A stretch of 64,000 nucleotides of DNA from Actinotignum timonense (lineage in GTDB: Bacteria > Actinomycetota > Actinomycetes > Actinomycetales > Actinomycetaceae), in NCBI RefSeq assembly GCF_030216305.1, contig NZ_JASOKT010000002.1, positions 1-64,000 on the forward strand, in the 5' to 3' direction. Position numbers and translations under genes: made by a program. Below are positions 35,387 through 43,419 of the stretch, piece by piece. The notes below the pieces were generated by a model that saw only the letters and a program-made list of their open reading frames with translations, was not told where the DNA came from and searched no databases. Numbering within the stretch: the first letter of the stretch is position 1; each line of letters begins with the position of its first letter.

Positions 35387-36409
35387 ATGGGAGACGGACG
35401 CACCCGGCGCCCCAAGGGCAAGAAGCGCGCTACGGTCGGCTCGGGCGGGAACAACCGCCGGCGCCTGGAGGGCAAGGGCCCCACCCCGAAAGCGGAGGAA
35501 CGGGTCTACCACAAGGCCTATAAAGAAAAGCAGGTGCGCGATGCCCGCAAGGCGCAAGCCGAGGCGCGCGAACGTTCCAGCTTCAAGCTGCGCCGCGATC
35601 TGCACACGGCGCCCGGCCACGAACTCATTTGCGGGCGCAACCCGGTACGCGAAGCGGTGCGGGCTGGCGTGCCCCTGACCAGGGTCTTTATGCAGACTTC
35701 CGCGGTGGGCGATGAGCGCCTGGCGGAGCTGGTGGCCCAAGCAACCGCGCTGGGCGCCCCGCTGGTGGAAGTTTCCCACGGGGAGCTTGACCGCATGACG
35801 GATAATGCCGTGCACCAGGGCGTGGCTATCGAAGTGCCGCCTTACGAGTACGCGGATGCGATTGAGGAAGCGCGCGCGGCCCTGAAGCGCCACGAGGAGG
35901 GCGGCCCGCTGCCGCTTTTCGTGGCTCTCGACTCGGTGACCGACCCGCATAATCTGGGGGCGGTGCTGCGCAGCGCGGCGGCGTTCAACGCGGACGCGGT
36001 CATCGTGCCGGAGCGCCGCGCGGCCGGGGTGAACGCCACGGTGTGGAAGGTGTCGGCCGGGGCGGTGTCCATTGTGCCGACCGCGCGGGTCACGAACCTT
36101 GCTTCCACGCTCGATGAACTGAAGAAAATGGGATATTTCGTGGTCGGTTTGGACGGCGGCGGCTCCACCACGGTGGAGAACCTCAGCTTGGCCGATACCC
36201 CGCTGGTGCTGGTGACCGGTTCGGAAGGGCGCGGGCTGGCGCGGCTCATTCGCGATAAATGCGATGTGATTGCCTCGATTCCGATTGCCGCGCGCATGGA
36301 ATCGCTCAACGCCGCGGTCGCCACGGGAATTTCGCTCTACCAGGTCGATCGGATCCGGGCACGGATGAACGGAGGGGACAATGTATCAGTGGAGGCCGGT
36401 TCGCGGTGA
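35387..36409 (+). CDS. rlmB: 23S rRNA (guanosine-2'-O)-methyltransferase RlmB
   Basis: The 340-aa SpoU/TrmH-class enzyme methylates the 23S rRNA (G2251 in E. coli numbering). A basic N-terminal extension of ~75 residues precedes the substrate-binding domain (GRNPVREAVRAGVPL). SPOUT motifs are DSVTDPHNLGAVLRSAAAF, VLVTGSEGRGL and IPIAARMESLNAAVATG. The start has AGTAGGAGAAAT upstream. Its last 29 bases overlap the next gene. Confidence 0.93.
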   Translation: MGDGRTRRPKGKKRATVGSGGNNRRRLEGKGPTPKAEERVYHKAYKEKQVRDARKAQAEARERSSFKLRRDLHTAPGHELICGRNPVREAVRAGVPLTRVFMQTSAVGDERLAELVAQATALGAPLVEVSHGELDRMTDNAVHQGVAIEVPPYEYADAIEEARAALKRHEEGGPLPLFVALDSVTDPHNLGAVLRSAAAFNADAVIVPERRAAGVNATVWKVSAGAVSIVPTARVTNLASTLDELKKMGYFVVGLDGGGSTTVENLSLADTPLVLVTGSEGRGLARLIRDKCDVIASIPIAARMESLNAAVATGISLYQVDRIRARMNGGDNVSVEAGSR

Positions 36410-37925
36410 GGTGCAGCGGCTCGACCAGAGCCTGACCAGCCCCGCCCAGCTCGAGGAGTTCTTCGCGCGCGAAGGCGTGGTGGTCCGCGGGGATCACGAC
36501 GGCGATATTTTCCGTTTCGAAATCGCGGTGACCGGCAAGCGGCGCCGCGTCGCCACGATCCGGAGCGTGCTGGAAGCGGCTGAATCGGATGGGTCTAGCG
36601 GCACATCGGCGCCGGCTGGCGAGGAAAACGCGGTGCATTCCGGAAGCGGTGAGGATCCCGAAGCCGGTGCGGATGCCGATACCGGCGCGAGCGCTCGGGA
36701 GGAAGAACCCGGCATCGTGCCCGGCCTCAACCTTGTGGATTTCGCCCAAAAAATGGATCACGAACTGCGCAAAATCCACATTGAGGTGGATGGTTACGTG
36801 GTGTACCCGAATATTGATTTGGGTGAAGTGGATGTCACGGAAGCGGATCTCGCGTACGCGGATGCGCACCTTCAGCACGACGCCGCCGCCGCTCACGCGG
36901 CGGAACCGGCCGCGGCGAACCCGATAGTGGAGGAAACTCAGGCTTTCGCTCCGGTTTCCGATTCCCCGCTGCTGCCCGGTGATGAAGGTAAAATCCCGAC
37001 CATGCACAACGGGCCCATGGTGGCTATTTCCGATGTGCCTTTCGCGCGGGTGCCGGGCCTGGCGGCTCGCATCAAAAAACCGGTGGCTGTTTTCGCGCAC
37101 GGGAACGCCAATGTCATGGTGGCGGATGTGCCCCTGGCTCGCGACGCGGAAATCGGACGGCGGCCCGGATTCGTGATCGTGCTTTCCACCGCGGGGGCGG
37201 CGCCCAGCTGGCGCAACCCGGTTTTGGTCATCCGGCAGAACTCCGGGATCACCTACTGGAAGTGGCTGGATACCCTCCAAGATCTTCCGCACGTGGAAGC
37301 CAATAGTGCCGCCGCGGCTTTCTCCCGGGAAGAACTGGGAGCCGGGGCGCGGGTGCGGCGTATTCTCGATGATTTCCCGGAGGTGGATGCCGGGGATCTC
37401 ACCGAGGCGCTCACCGCCCCGGTATCCGAAGCGGTGCCGCGCTTCCTTGAGGTGTTGGGCCTGCCGGCAGCGGTGGGTGAAGTGCTGCGCGGGGCGCGGG
37501 AAGCCGCGGATATTCCGGCGGATATTCCGGAAGCGACCGTCTTCACACCGCAGGCTTTCCCGGAACGCATGAAAGCATCCCTGGCCTATGAGGTATCCGG
37601 CTACGGCTCGGCCCCAGCCGGAATGTGGAAAGTGTACCGGCGCCTCTACCTGGATCATCCGCGGCTGCTGGAGATTATTTCTTCCGCGCAGGCCGGGCTG
37701 GGCTTGGCGATGGTTATCGCCGGGGCGCGGCGCTGGAATAAACGCGGGTATCGCGCGCTGACCATCGCGGGCGGGGCGCTGGGCGCTAATGCCCTGGTGC
37801 GCATTCTTACCACCCAATGGCTCAACGCCGCACTGGAGGCCGAAGGTTTGAACCCGGGGCCGGCGAAACGCACATCCGAACCGTCCGAACTGTCCGAGCC
37901 GTTCGAGGAGGGCACTCATGAGTGA
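36381..37925 (+). CDS. Unrecognised 514-aa protein
   Basis: I do not recognise a family. What can be seen: an N-terminal ~50-residue globular segment (MYQWRPVRGEVQRLDQSL...), an acidic low-complexity linker (about 75-115), and a central region with FAQKMDHELRKIHIEVDGYV. Then a stretch with HNGPMVAISDVPFARVPG and VAVFAHGNANVMVADVP, and a C-terminal helical part ending LGLAMVIAGARRWNKRGYRA and a weak hydrophobic segment. GGAGGGG lies just before the ATG inside rlmB. It overlaps rlmB by 29 bp and the ASCH gene by 8 bp, so the three are co-expressed. Confidence 0.75.
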   Translation: MYQWRPVRGEVQRLDQSLTSPAQLEEFFAREGVVVRGDHDGDIFRFEIAVTGKRRRVATIRSVLEAAESDGSSGTSAPAGEENAVHSGSGEDPEAGADADTGASAREEEPGIVPGLNLVDFAQKMDHELRKIHIEVDGYVVYPNIDLGEVDVTEADLAYADAHLQHDAAAAHAAEPAAANPIVEETQAFAPVSDSPLLPGDEGKIPTMHNGPMVAISDVPFARVPGLAARIKKPVAVFAHGNANVMVADVPLARDAEIGRRPGFVIVLSTAGAAPSWRNPVLVIRQNSGITYWKWLDTLQDLPHVEANSAAAAFSREELGAGARVRRILDDFPEVDAGDLTEALTAPVSEAVPRFLEVLGLPAAVGEVLRGAREAADIPADIPEATVFTPQAFPERMKASLAYEVSGYGSAPAGMWKVYRRLYLDHPRLLEIISSAQAGLGLAMVIAGARRWNKRGYRALTIAGGALGANALVRILTTQWLNAALEAEGLNPGPAKRTSEPSELSEPFEEGTHE

Positions 37926-38466
37926 GAACACCCAGGTAGAAGGCTTCCTCGAAGCTTTTTGGGCCCGCGCGGTCACGCGCGGGAAAATCAACCCGCTTGA
38001 GGTCATCACCGGTGGTGAATCAATTTCCGCTTTCCGGCCCCCGGCATTTAGCTTCGGTTTGACCTCCGAAGAGGCCACCGAGATTGCTGAACTTATCGTG
38101 GCGGGGAGGAAAACTGCGACGTCGAGCTGGGCGGATAGCTACCGCGCCGAAGATGTGCCGCTCCCCGAAAAAGGCGATTTGGCGATTGTGCTGGATGGGG
38201 AAGAACGCCCGCGTGCCCTTATCCGCACCGATAGCGTGGAGGTCATGCCCTTTACAGAGGTCAGCGCGCAGATCGCGCAGGCTGAAGGCGAAGGTGATTG
38301 CAGCTTGGAGAGCTGGCGCGCCGCCCACACGGAATTCTTCCGGGCGGAAGCAGCAGCGGCCGGGCTGGAATTCGATCCGGCCGGGGATGTGGTGGTGGAG
38401 CGCTTCACCGTGCTCTACTCGGACCGCGATGATCACCTCGGGCCCGGCGCGGTGGCCGGCAACTAA
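37918..38466 (+). CDS. ASCH-domain protein
   Basis: The 182-aa protein has an ASCH fold, a PUA-related RNA-binding-like beta barrel. Landmarks are GRKTATSSWADSY, KGDLAIVLDGEERPRALIRTDSVE and EGEGDCSLESWRAAHTEFF. Some ASCH proteins of this length hydrolyse modified nucleosides; the role here is unknown. It overlaps the previous gene by 8 bp (ATGAGTGA). Confidence 0.88.
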   Translation: MSENTQVEGFLEAFWARAVTRGKINPLEVITGGESISAFRPPAFSFGLTSEEATEIAELIVAGRKTATSSWADSYRAEDVPLPEKGDLAIVLDGEERPRALIRTDSVEVMPFTEVSAQIAQAEGEGDCSLESWRAAHTEFFRAEAAAAGLEFDPAGDVVVERFTVLYSDRDDHLGPGAVAGN

Positions 38467-38475
38467 GCTAGCTGC

Positions 38476-39072
38476 CTACTTCCGCGCCTCGCTCACCGGC
38501 ACGCAATTGCCCGGGGAAGTAAGCTGCCCATCGGTGAGCTGGGCGGCAGCATCTTCCGGGCTGCGCAGTGCATCGAATTTCTCACCCAGGATCACCGTGA
38601 CCGTTTGACCCGTGGTGTCATTAGAGAAGCCCACGACCGAATCAGGAATGAAGGTTGCCAGGGTGTAGGCCGCAGCCAGGCCATCGGGTCCGGCCTGCAC
38701 AATCGCACCGTATTTATCTACACCGGCTGGCCAGTTCGCCGTCGTCCCTACCGTGACGCCCATTTCCGCGAGGTTATGTGCAACCTCCGCCGCAAGGCCG
38801 CTCGACGACGTTGAGTTATACACATTCGCGTTAATTTTAGAGAGCTCCAGCGGCGTGGTGGGGCCGCTCAGGCAGGGGATGGTGACCTCATCGGGATCCG
38901 GGTCGGCCGCGAATTCCTTATTGATCGGGGAGGGGATAATGCCGAGCCAGATGAGCAGGCAGAGGGCAAAAACAAGTGCGAGCGCCCCGGACACGATGCT
39001 GAACACCACGGTCTGGCGCTGCTGGATCTTACGACGGTAGGCCTCGCGGGGCCCAAGATGCTGCTGGGTCAC
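38476..39072 (-). CDS. LytR C-terminal-domain membrane protein
   Basis: The 198-aa protein has one TM (about 22-44, TVVFSIVSGALALVFALCLLIWL) with a basic cytoplasmic start. The extracellular LytR_C domain contains INANVYNSTSSSGLAAEVA then HNLAEMGVTVG. Proteins like this accompany LytR-CpsA-Psr wall-polymer ligases; a cell-envelope role is inferred. It is convergent with the ASCH gene. Confidence 0.85.
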   Translation of the reverse strand: MTQQHLGPREAYRRKIQQRQTVVFSIVSGALALVFALCLLIWLGIIPSPINKEFAADPDPDEVTIPCLSGPTTPLELSKINANVYNSTSSSGLAAEVAHNLAEMGVTVGTTANWPAGVDKYGAIVQAGPDGLAAAYTLATFIPDSVVGFSNDTTGQTVTVILGEKFDALRSPEDAAAQLTDGQLTSPGNCVPVSEARK

Positions 39073-39481
39073 GGGTTTAACGCTAGTTCACCGGCCCCGA
39101 AAAAGCAGCTGCGCACACTGGGAGATAGCCCGCACTGTTCGGCAGCTCCGTTGCCAAGCAGCGCTGCCGCCCCGCGGCCAACCCCACCACCGCCACATCC
39201 GTCGCCAACCGTCTCGCCAAGCCCGGAGGTGTGACACATCCCATGTCACCTTGTTTACGTAGAGTTTACCTAGTTTTTGAGCGGTAGCGGCGTCGTCGCC
39301 CCTGTGAAGCGAGCCGCGCGGGACTTGCACCGTCCGCAAAAAGCCATACACTAATTCAGGTTCAAACGAGTGTGGGCGGGCCGGTCGCCACGCGGTATCC
39401 CGGTCGCGCCACTGCGAGATTGCGAACCCATTCCTTCTATGCGCGGGTAAGCCCGCGCGAAGAGCAACGAGGAGAGCATTC
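39073..39481. other. Gene-free gap upstream of uraA
   Basis: No credible ORF. It contains an inverted repeat GTGACA-N7-TGTCAC (39231-39249), a direct pair of GTTTAC (39253-39269) and a copy of the dispersed 12-mer in reverse (39287-39298). The first two could be operators for the divergent LytR_C and uraA genes; none matches a regulator I can name. GAGGAGAG serves the uraA start. Confidence 0.45.
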
Positions 39482-41050
39482 ATGGCACAAGTATGGAAAC
39501 TTCACGGCGACGGTGTGCGCATCGCGCCGGGTGAGGTGGTTCAACCGGACGAACGGCTGGGGTGGCCAGCCACAATCGGCATTGGAATGCAGCACGTTGT
39601 TGCAATGTTTGGCGCAACGTTCCTCGTTCCCTTACTAACGGGTTTCGATCCTTCGACGACATTGTTCTTCACGGGATGCGGAACCCTTCTTTTTATCCTT
39701 ATTACCGCCGGAAAATTGCCCAGTTACCTGGGCTCTTCTTTTGCCCTCATTGCGCCCATCGGCGCGGTGACCGGCTACACCCAGGGCGGCGGCCCCATCG
39801 ATTCGCACGGGATGGCGCTCGCGCAGGGTGGCATTATTTCGACGGGCGCGGCCCTGCTGCTGGTCGGCCTGATCGTGATGGTCTTCGGCGCGGGGTGGAT
39901 CGATAAGCTCATGCCCCCGGTGGTGACCGGCACAATCGTGGCGCTCATCGGCTTCAACCTGGCCCCTGCGGCCTGGAATAACGTCAAGGCCGCGCCGGTG
40001 ACCGCGGTGGTGACCATCGTGGCGGTGCTCGCGGTCACGGTCCTCTTCAAGGGAATTATCGGGCGCCTGTCCATTTTGATCGGTGTGATTATCGGTTACG
40101 TATGCGCCTGCATCCGCGGCGAAGTGGACTTCTCCGCGATTGGCGATGCCAGCTGGGTGGGTATCCCCACCTTCCACGCCCCGGCTTTCGATGTGTCCAC
40201 CCTCGGGCTGTTCGTCCCGGTGGTGCTGGTGCTCATCGCGGAGAACGTGGGCCACGTGAAGTCGGTGTCCGCGATGACCGGGCGCAATCTGGACGGTGTG
40301 ACCGGCCGGGCGCTCTTCGCCGACGGCCTGTCCACGGTCTTCGCCGGCGCGGGCGGGGGCTCGGGTACCACGACGTACGCGGAAAACATCGGCGTGATGG
40401 CCGCGACCCGCGTCTACTCGACCGCGGCCTACATCGTGGCGGCGGTCACGGCCCTGGTGCTGTCCATGTTCCCGAAGTTCGGCGTGGTTGTTGCGACGAT
40501 TCCTCCCGGGGTGCTGGGCGGCGCGGCCACGATCCTCTACGGCATGATCGGCATGCTCGGGGTGCGTATCTGGGTGCAGAACCGCGTGGACTTCTCCGAC
40601 CCGGTCAATCTCAATACCGCCGCGGTGGCGATGGTGGTAGCGATCGCGAATTACACCTGGACGGTGGGGGATATGGTCTTCGAGGGGATCGCGCTCGGTT
40701 CCTTCGGTGCCATTATCATCTACCACTGCATGCGCGCGGTTTCGCGCCTGCGTGGTACGTCTCTTGAACCGGCGACGCCGGCCTCGGCCCCCGCGGGTGC
40801 GGAGCTTGCGGAAGGTCACCTGGAGCGGTCCTGGGATGTTCAGCCTGATGGGAAGCTGGCGCGCACGCCGGCGAGCCAGCGGGTGCAGAGCGCGCCGGAC
40901 CTTGCGGAGCTCGCGGAAATCGCGGGGATTGCGGGGAATGCGGAAGGCGCGACGCGCGCGGGCGATGCCGCCGGAGCGGATAACGCGAGCGGCGCGGACG
41001 TTTCGCGCGAGGCTTCGCGCGGTGCGGACGGAACGCACGCCAGCAATTAG
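39482..41050 (+). CDS. uraA: Uracil permease (NCS2 family)
   Basis: The 522-aa proton-coupled nucleobase importer has the UraA/NAT fold with about 14 TM helices. Landmarks are IGMQHVVAMFGATFLVPLLTG near the N-terminus, LPSYLGSSFALIAPIGAV, and AENVGHVKSVSAMTG, the substrate-site Glu helix. GAGGGSGTTTYAENIGVMAATRV is the NAT signature region. A ~90-residue Ala/Glu-rich cytoplasmic tail is added at the C-terminus. Uracil is most likely; xanthine-type relatives differ in the signature. Confidence 0.92.
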   Translation: MAQVWKLHGDGVRIAPGEVVQPDERLGWPATIGIGMQHVVAMFGATFLVPLLTGFDPSTTLFFTGCGTLLFILITAGKLPSYLGSSFALIAPIGAVTGYTQGGGPIDSHGMALAQGGIISTGAALLLVGLIVMVFGAGWIDKLMPPVVTGTIVALIGFNLAPAAWNNVKAAPVTAVVTIVAVLAVTVLFKGIIGRLSILIGVIIGYVCACIRGEVDFSAIGDASWVGIPTFHAPAFDVSTLGLFVPVVLVLIAENVGHVKSVSAMTGRNLDGVTGRALFADGLSTVFAGAGGGSGTTTYAENIGVMAATRVYSTAAYIVAAVTALVLSMFPKFGVVVATIPPGVLGGAATILYGMIGMLGVRIWVQNRVDFSDPVNLNTAAVAMVVAIANYTWTVGDMVFEGIALGSFGAIIIYHCMRAVSRLRGTSLEPATPASAPAGAELAEGHLERSWDVQPDGKLARTPASQRVQSAPDLAELAEIAGIAGNAEGATRAGDAAGADNASGADVSREASRGADGTHASN

Positions 41051-41155
41051 CCGCACCTTGTAGTACGACGGCGCGGCTAGGCGCCCTGGACTCGCGCGAA
41101 TGATGTGGCGATTCGGGGTAACAGTTGGGCCGGCCTCAAAAAATAAATGGATGCA

Positions 41156-41192
41156 CGCGGGGCGGGAAGCCGAAGAAGCTTCCCGCCCCGCG
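41156..41192 (-). terminator. Perfect 15-bp hairpin of a truncated minus-strand gene
   Basis: CGCGGGGCGGGAAGC (41156-41170) pairs perfectly with 41178-41192 around a 7-nt loop. The T-rich side lies on the minus strand, and a minus-strand stop codon (41215-41217) sits 22 nt before it. It therefore looks like the terminator of the gene end described next, though it may also stop uraA transcription. Confidence 0.6.
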
Positions 41193-41214
41193 GTGCTTAT
41201 GCCGTGATGGCTGA

Positions 41215-41265
41215 TCAGAGCGTGTGGTTGAAGTTGGTATTTTCCACGCCGAGCAGCTCGAGGGT
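41215..41265 (-). pseudogene. Possible C-terminal remnant of a lost gene
   Basis: Reading the minus strand toward 41215 gives a short gene-like ending (TLELLGVENTNFNHTL then stop), followed at normal distance by a strong terminator. Upstream the frame soon hits a stop and lower-GC accessory sequence begins. I infer that a gene was truncated when the 41.3-43.1 kb patch arrived. The parent family is not recognised. Confidence 0.3.
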
Positions 41266-41392
41266 ATCAGCCGACGGTCTTCGTGATTAGCTTGAGCTAC
41301 GGTGGTCACGTTCATTCATGAGGTGGCCCATGTTGTCGGAATCAATTTACTCCGCAGGCATCAGGTGCCTACAGGGTAAATCGAAAGAATTT

Positions 41393-41650
41393 CTAGATTT
41401 TCCAGCTATTACCGCAGCTTTGGCAAATGGCCATTTTGCCGCCCTTGGTTTTCGTTCGCATGGTCCCCTCAGATTTCTTCCAAACGAGGTTGGACATTCC
41501 TACTGTTCCAATGGCTGTTATTTTGCGCGCGGCATTGTTGAGGTGGCCGAGTCCGCCTACGCCCTTGCGGGCAGTGCGCTGACCGCTTTCTACGAATTGC
41601 ACGGAAATGTTGTTGCTACCGCATCCGGAGCACTGCAGTGGTGCTGACAT
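41393..41650 (-). CDS. Small zinc-ribbon protein
   Basis: The 85-aa protein has paired CxxC knuckles at its ends, CSGCGSNNISVQFVE and ICQSCGNSWKI, forming a zinc ribbon. Between them is a 45-residue insert rich in Gly, Ala and Lys. AGGGAAG precedes the ATG. Such short ribbons occur in mobile and phage-related regions and may bind nucleic acid; no specific function can be given. GC is lower than that of the core genes. Confidence 0.7.
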   Translation of the reverse strand: MSAPLQCSGCGSNNISVQFVESGQRTARKGVGGLGHLNNAARKITAIGTVGMSNLVWKKSEGTMRTKTKGGKMAICQSCGNSWKI

Positions 41651-41990
41651 AACTTCCCTCGTCTTTGGTTGTATAAATAAAGCGGCATGAAGTTTTGCGT
41701 TACTTCATCGATGAAGCGCCCATCAAAGCGCCGCGGTACATATCTTACCGTCCATAGCCATCGAAGGTGTGGGTCGTTGAGCTGGGTGCCTATGTTCATA
41801 TATGAGAGGTGAGTGGGCAAGTCGTACTGCGCTGGAAGTGCTGTAATCATCAAGATGCCCAGTAGTCACACGTGTCCCAGCGGGGGTGCTAGGTGTTCTC
41901 AGACCTGTACTGCACTTGTCGCACGTGCGCAGTACATCTCGGAAAAACCCCTTGTTCCTCGGGGTCCGGGAAGCTTGGCTGTTTAGCTAC

Positions 41991-42019
41991 TTGACACGCT
42001 ATCGTTTAGCGACTAAATT
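41991..42019 (+). promoter_or_regulatory. hicAB promoter with operator in the spacer
   Basis: TTGACA (41991-41996), exactly 17 nt and TAAATT (42014-42019): a near-consensus promoter. The spacer holds the inverted repeat CGCTA-N5-TAGCG (41997-42011), well placed for repression by the HicB helix-turn-helix. Confidence 0.75.
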
Positions 42020-42026
42020 CATGGGT

Positions 42027-42242
42027 GTGAAGGCGAGAGAAATCAACAAGCGCATCGAGCGAGCGGGAGGCGAATGTGTCCGGCAAGAAGGTTCACATCG
42101 CCGCTACAAACTCACGCGCGATGGACGGACCGTTTTCGCAACTGTCCCACAACATGGGAGCCACGACATTCGCATCGGAACCCTGAAAACCGTCGAAAAA
42201 CAACTCGCCCCAATACTTGGGAAAGGATGGCTCACAAAATGA
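42027..42242 (+). CDS. hicA: HicA-family mRNA interferase toxin
   Basis: The 71-aa dsRBD-like toxin cleaves mRNA when free of its antitoxin. It has VKAREINKRIERAGGECVRQ, the catalytic-histidine motif GSHRRYKL, and VPQHGSHDIRIGTLKTVEKQ. GTG 42027 is chosen because the promoter's -10 box ends at 42019: an ATG at 42021 would precede any transcript start, while GTG sits 7 nt after the box (leaderless). It overlaps hicB by four bases. The toxin-first order is usual for hicAB. Confidence 0.9.
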   Translation: MKAREINKRIERAGGECVRQEGSHRRYKLTRDGRTVFATVPQHGSHDIRIGTLKTVEKQLAPILGKGWLTK

Positions 42243-42619
42243 AAACCTACCGCGTTACTGTAACCCGCGAGGAAACCGACTGGCTTGGTCAGTGTGTGGA
42301 ATTTCCCGAAGCTGTAGACTTTGCCCCCACCCTCAAAAAACTATGCAAAGGAATGATGGATGCAATCGTTCTCGCTGCAGATTTACCCAGCGGAGCTAAA
42401 TTCAATATCCAGCTAGAAGCTGGTGAAGGCTTAAGCCCGGAGATTCAGGTGGCGTTCGCAATCGCTAAGAGGCGGCTCGAGCTCCAAGTTGAACAGGCCC
42501 GTCTGCGGGAAGCGACCTTGCATTCCATCCATGTTTTGCGGGAGGAAGGGTACTCTACGCGGGAGATCGCGTCGGCTCTCGGTATTACTGCGGGGCGTGT
42601 CAGCCAGCTGGCTGCTTAG
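42239..42619 (+). CDS. hicB: HicB-family antitoxin
   Basis: The 126-aa antitoxin has an N-terminal partial RNase-H-like fold (MKTYRVTVTREETDWLGQCV, EFPEAVDFAPTLKKL). A linker follows, then a C-terminal helix-turn-helix (LREEGYSTREIASALGITAG). It neutralises HicA and should repress the operon through the inverted repeat in the promoter spacer. ATGA couples it to hicA. Confidence 0.9.
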   Translation: MKTYRVTVTREETDWLGQCVEFPEAVDFAPTLKKLCKGMMDAIVLAADLPSGAKFNIQLEAGEGLSPEIQVAFAIAKRRLELQVEQARLREATLHSIHVLREEGYSTREIASALGITAGRVSQLAA

Positions 42620-42778
42620 CTTTCGAACGTCCCCCTTTTATCCATTTAACCGGAGTTGAGCTGCGCCGGAGGGTGTGCCCACTGGAACTTACGTTGTCCG
42701 CGCTTTCGACGTTCTGACCACGGCAAGACGATATGTCAGACGCTGGACAGAAGATGTGGACAAAAGATCTGATGAGAT

Positions 42779-43020
42779 TTACTTTCCGTCTGTTCGATCA
42801 GATGATGATGAGAAACAGCCAATCGAGCGGAATGCTTCATTGATAGTAGCCATATCGATATTGGACGGGTCTAAATCGTTGCGAAGTTGGAAGAGTTCGC
42901 TGCAGGGTGCACCGTCTCTGATGCCGGACTCGATATCGTTGATGATGTCGCCGTCCGTGCTACAGCCGGAGAGAATCAGTATTACAGAGAAGAAAATCCC
43001 AGTTTTTTTCGAAACCTCAT
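42779..43020 (-). pseudogene. Small lipoprotein gene out of frame at an A7 tract
   Basis: On the minus strand ATG 43018-43020 lies 6 nt after a TATACT -10 box (leaderless) and opens MRFRKK. A run of seven A then throws the frame to an early stop. With eight A the reading continues as a perfect lipoprotein: TGIFFSVILILSGC, lipobox LSGC, then a ~60-residue mature part with CSELFQLRNDLDPSN and IGCFSSSSDR, stop at 42779. The total would be 80 aa. Phase variation, slippage-based expression, decay or a base-calling error are all possible. Confidence 0.55.
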
Positions 43021-43132
43021 GCCCTAAGTATACCTAGCGAGTATCAGACTTACAGGTAACTGTACCCGCGGCATTTGACTTGAAAACCGATAAATATTTA
43101 GAGCGTAACTGAAACACGAAGTTTCTTAACGG

Positions 43133-43217
43133 CGGAGGATGGGGGATTCGAACCCCCGAGGGCTTGCACCCAACACGCTTTCCAAGCGTGCGCCATAGGC
43201 CACTAGGCGAATCCTCC
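43133..43217 (-). tRNA. tRNA-Ser(GGA)
   Basis: The minus strand gives acceptor GGAGGAT/ATCCTCC, anticodon stem with loop TTGGAAA (anticodon GGA, reading UCC), a long class II variable arm and T-loop GTTCGAATC. The 85-nt gene has no encoded CCA. Its 3' end faces the accessory patch 41.2-43.1 kb. Confidence 0.96.
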
Positions 43218-43297
43218 AGGGCAGTTTTAAACTGCCTGTACAGCTTAGCGTAGATTCGGGCATGAGCACCACTCAGCATGATGAGGTGATGCCCACG

Positions 43298-43419
43298 TTA
43301 TTCGATCACCAGCTAGTTTGATCGCCGATTATTCAGTCGCCAGTCAGTTCGATTCCCGATTACTCAATTGCCAACTGCGTGATTGCCGCCTGACTGATCA
43401 CCGATTACTCAATCGCCAA
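43298..43419. repeat. Four decayed copies of a gene-end unit with stop codons
   Basis: TTAYTCRATYRCCA-type units (+ strand) start at 43298, 43329, 43360 and 43405, with periods of 31, 31 and 45 bp. The last is the real 3' end of the deacylase gene. Each copy places TAA after an Ile-Glu-like codon pair on the minus strand. Confidence 0.6.

Noticed and set aside
41590..41853. An 87-codon minus-strand frame overlapping the zinc-ribbon gene
   Set aside because: It overlaps the start of the better-supported zinc-ribbon gene in another frame and shows no family features.
42675..43037. A 120-codon plus-strand frame after hicB
   Set aside because: No ribosome site, no leaderless box and no domain. 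The minus strand of the same stretch encodes the much more convincing, frameshifted lipoprotein.
43133..43217. tRNA-Ser as an integration site with a duplicated att core
   Set aside because: No second copy of the tRNA 3' end was found in 41.1-43.1 kb, and there is no integrase.
43034..43279. An 81-codon minus-strand frame
   Set aside because: It runs straight through tRNA-Ser(GGA).
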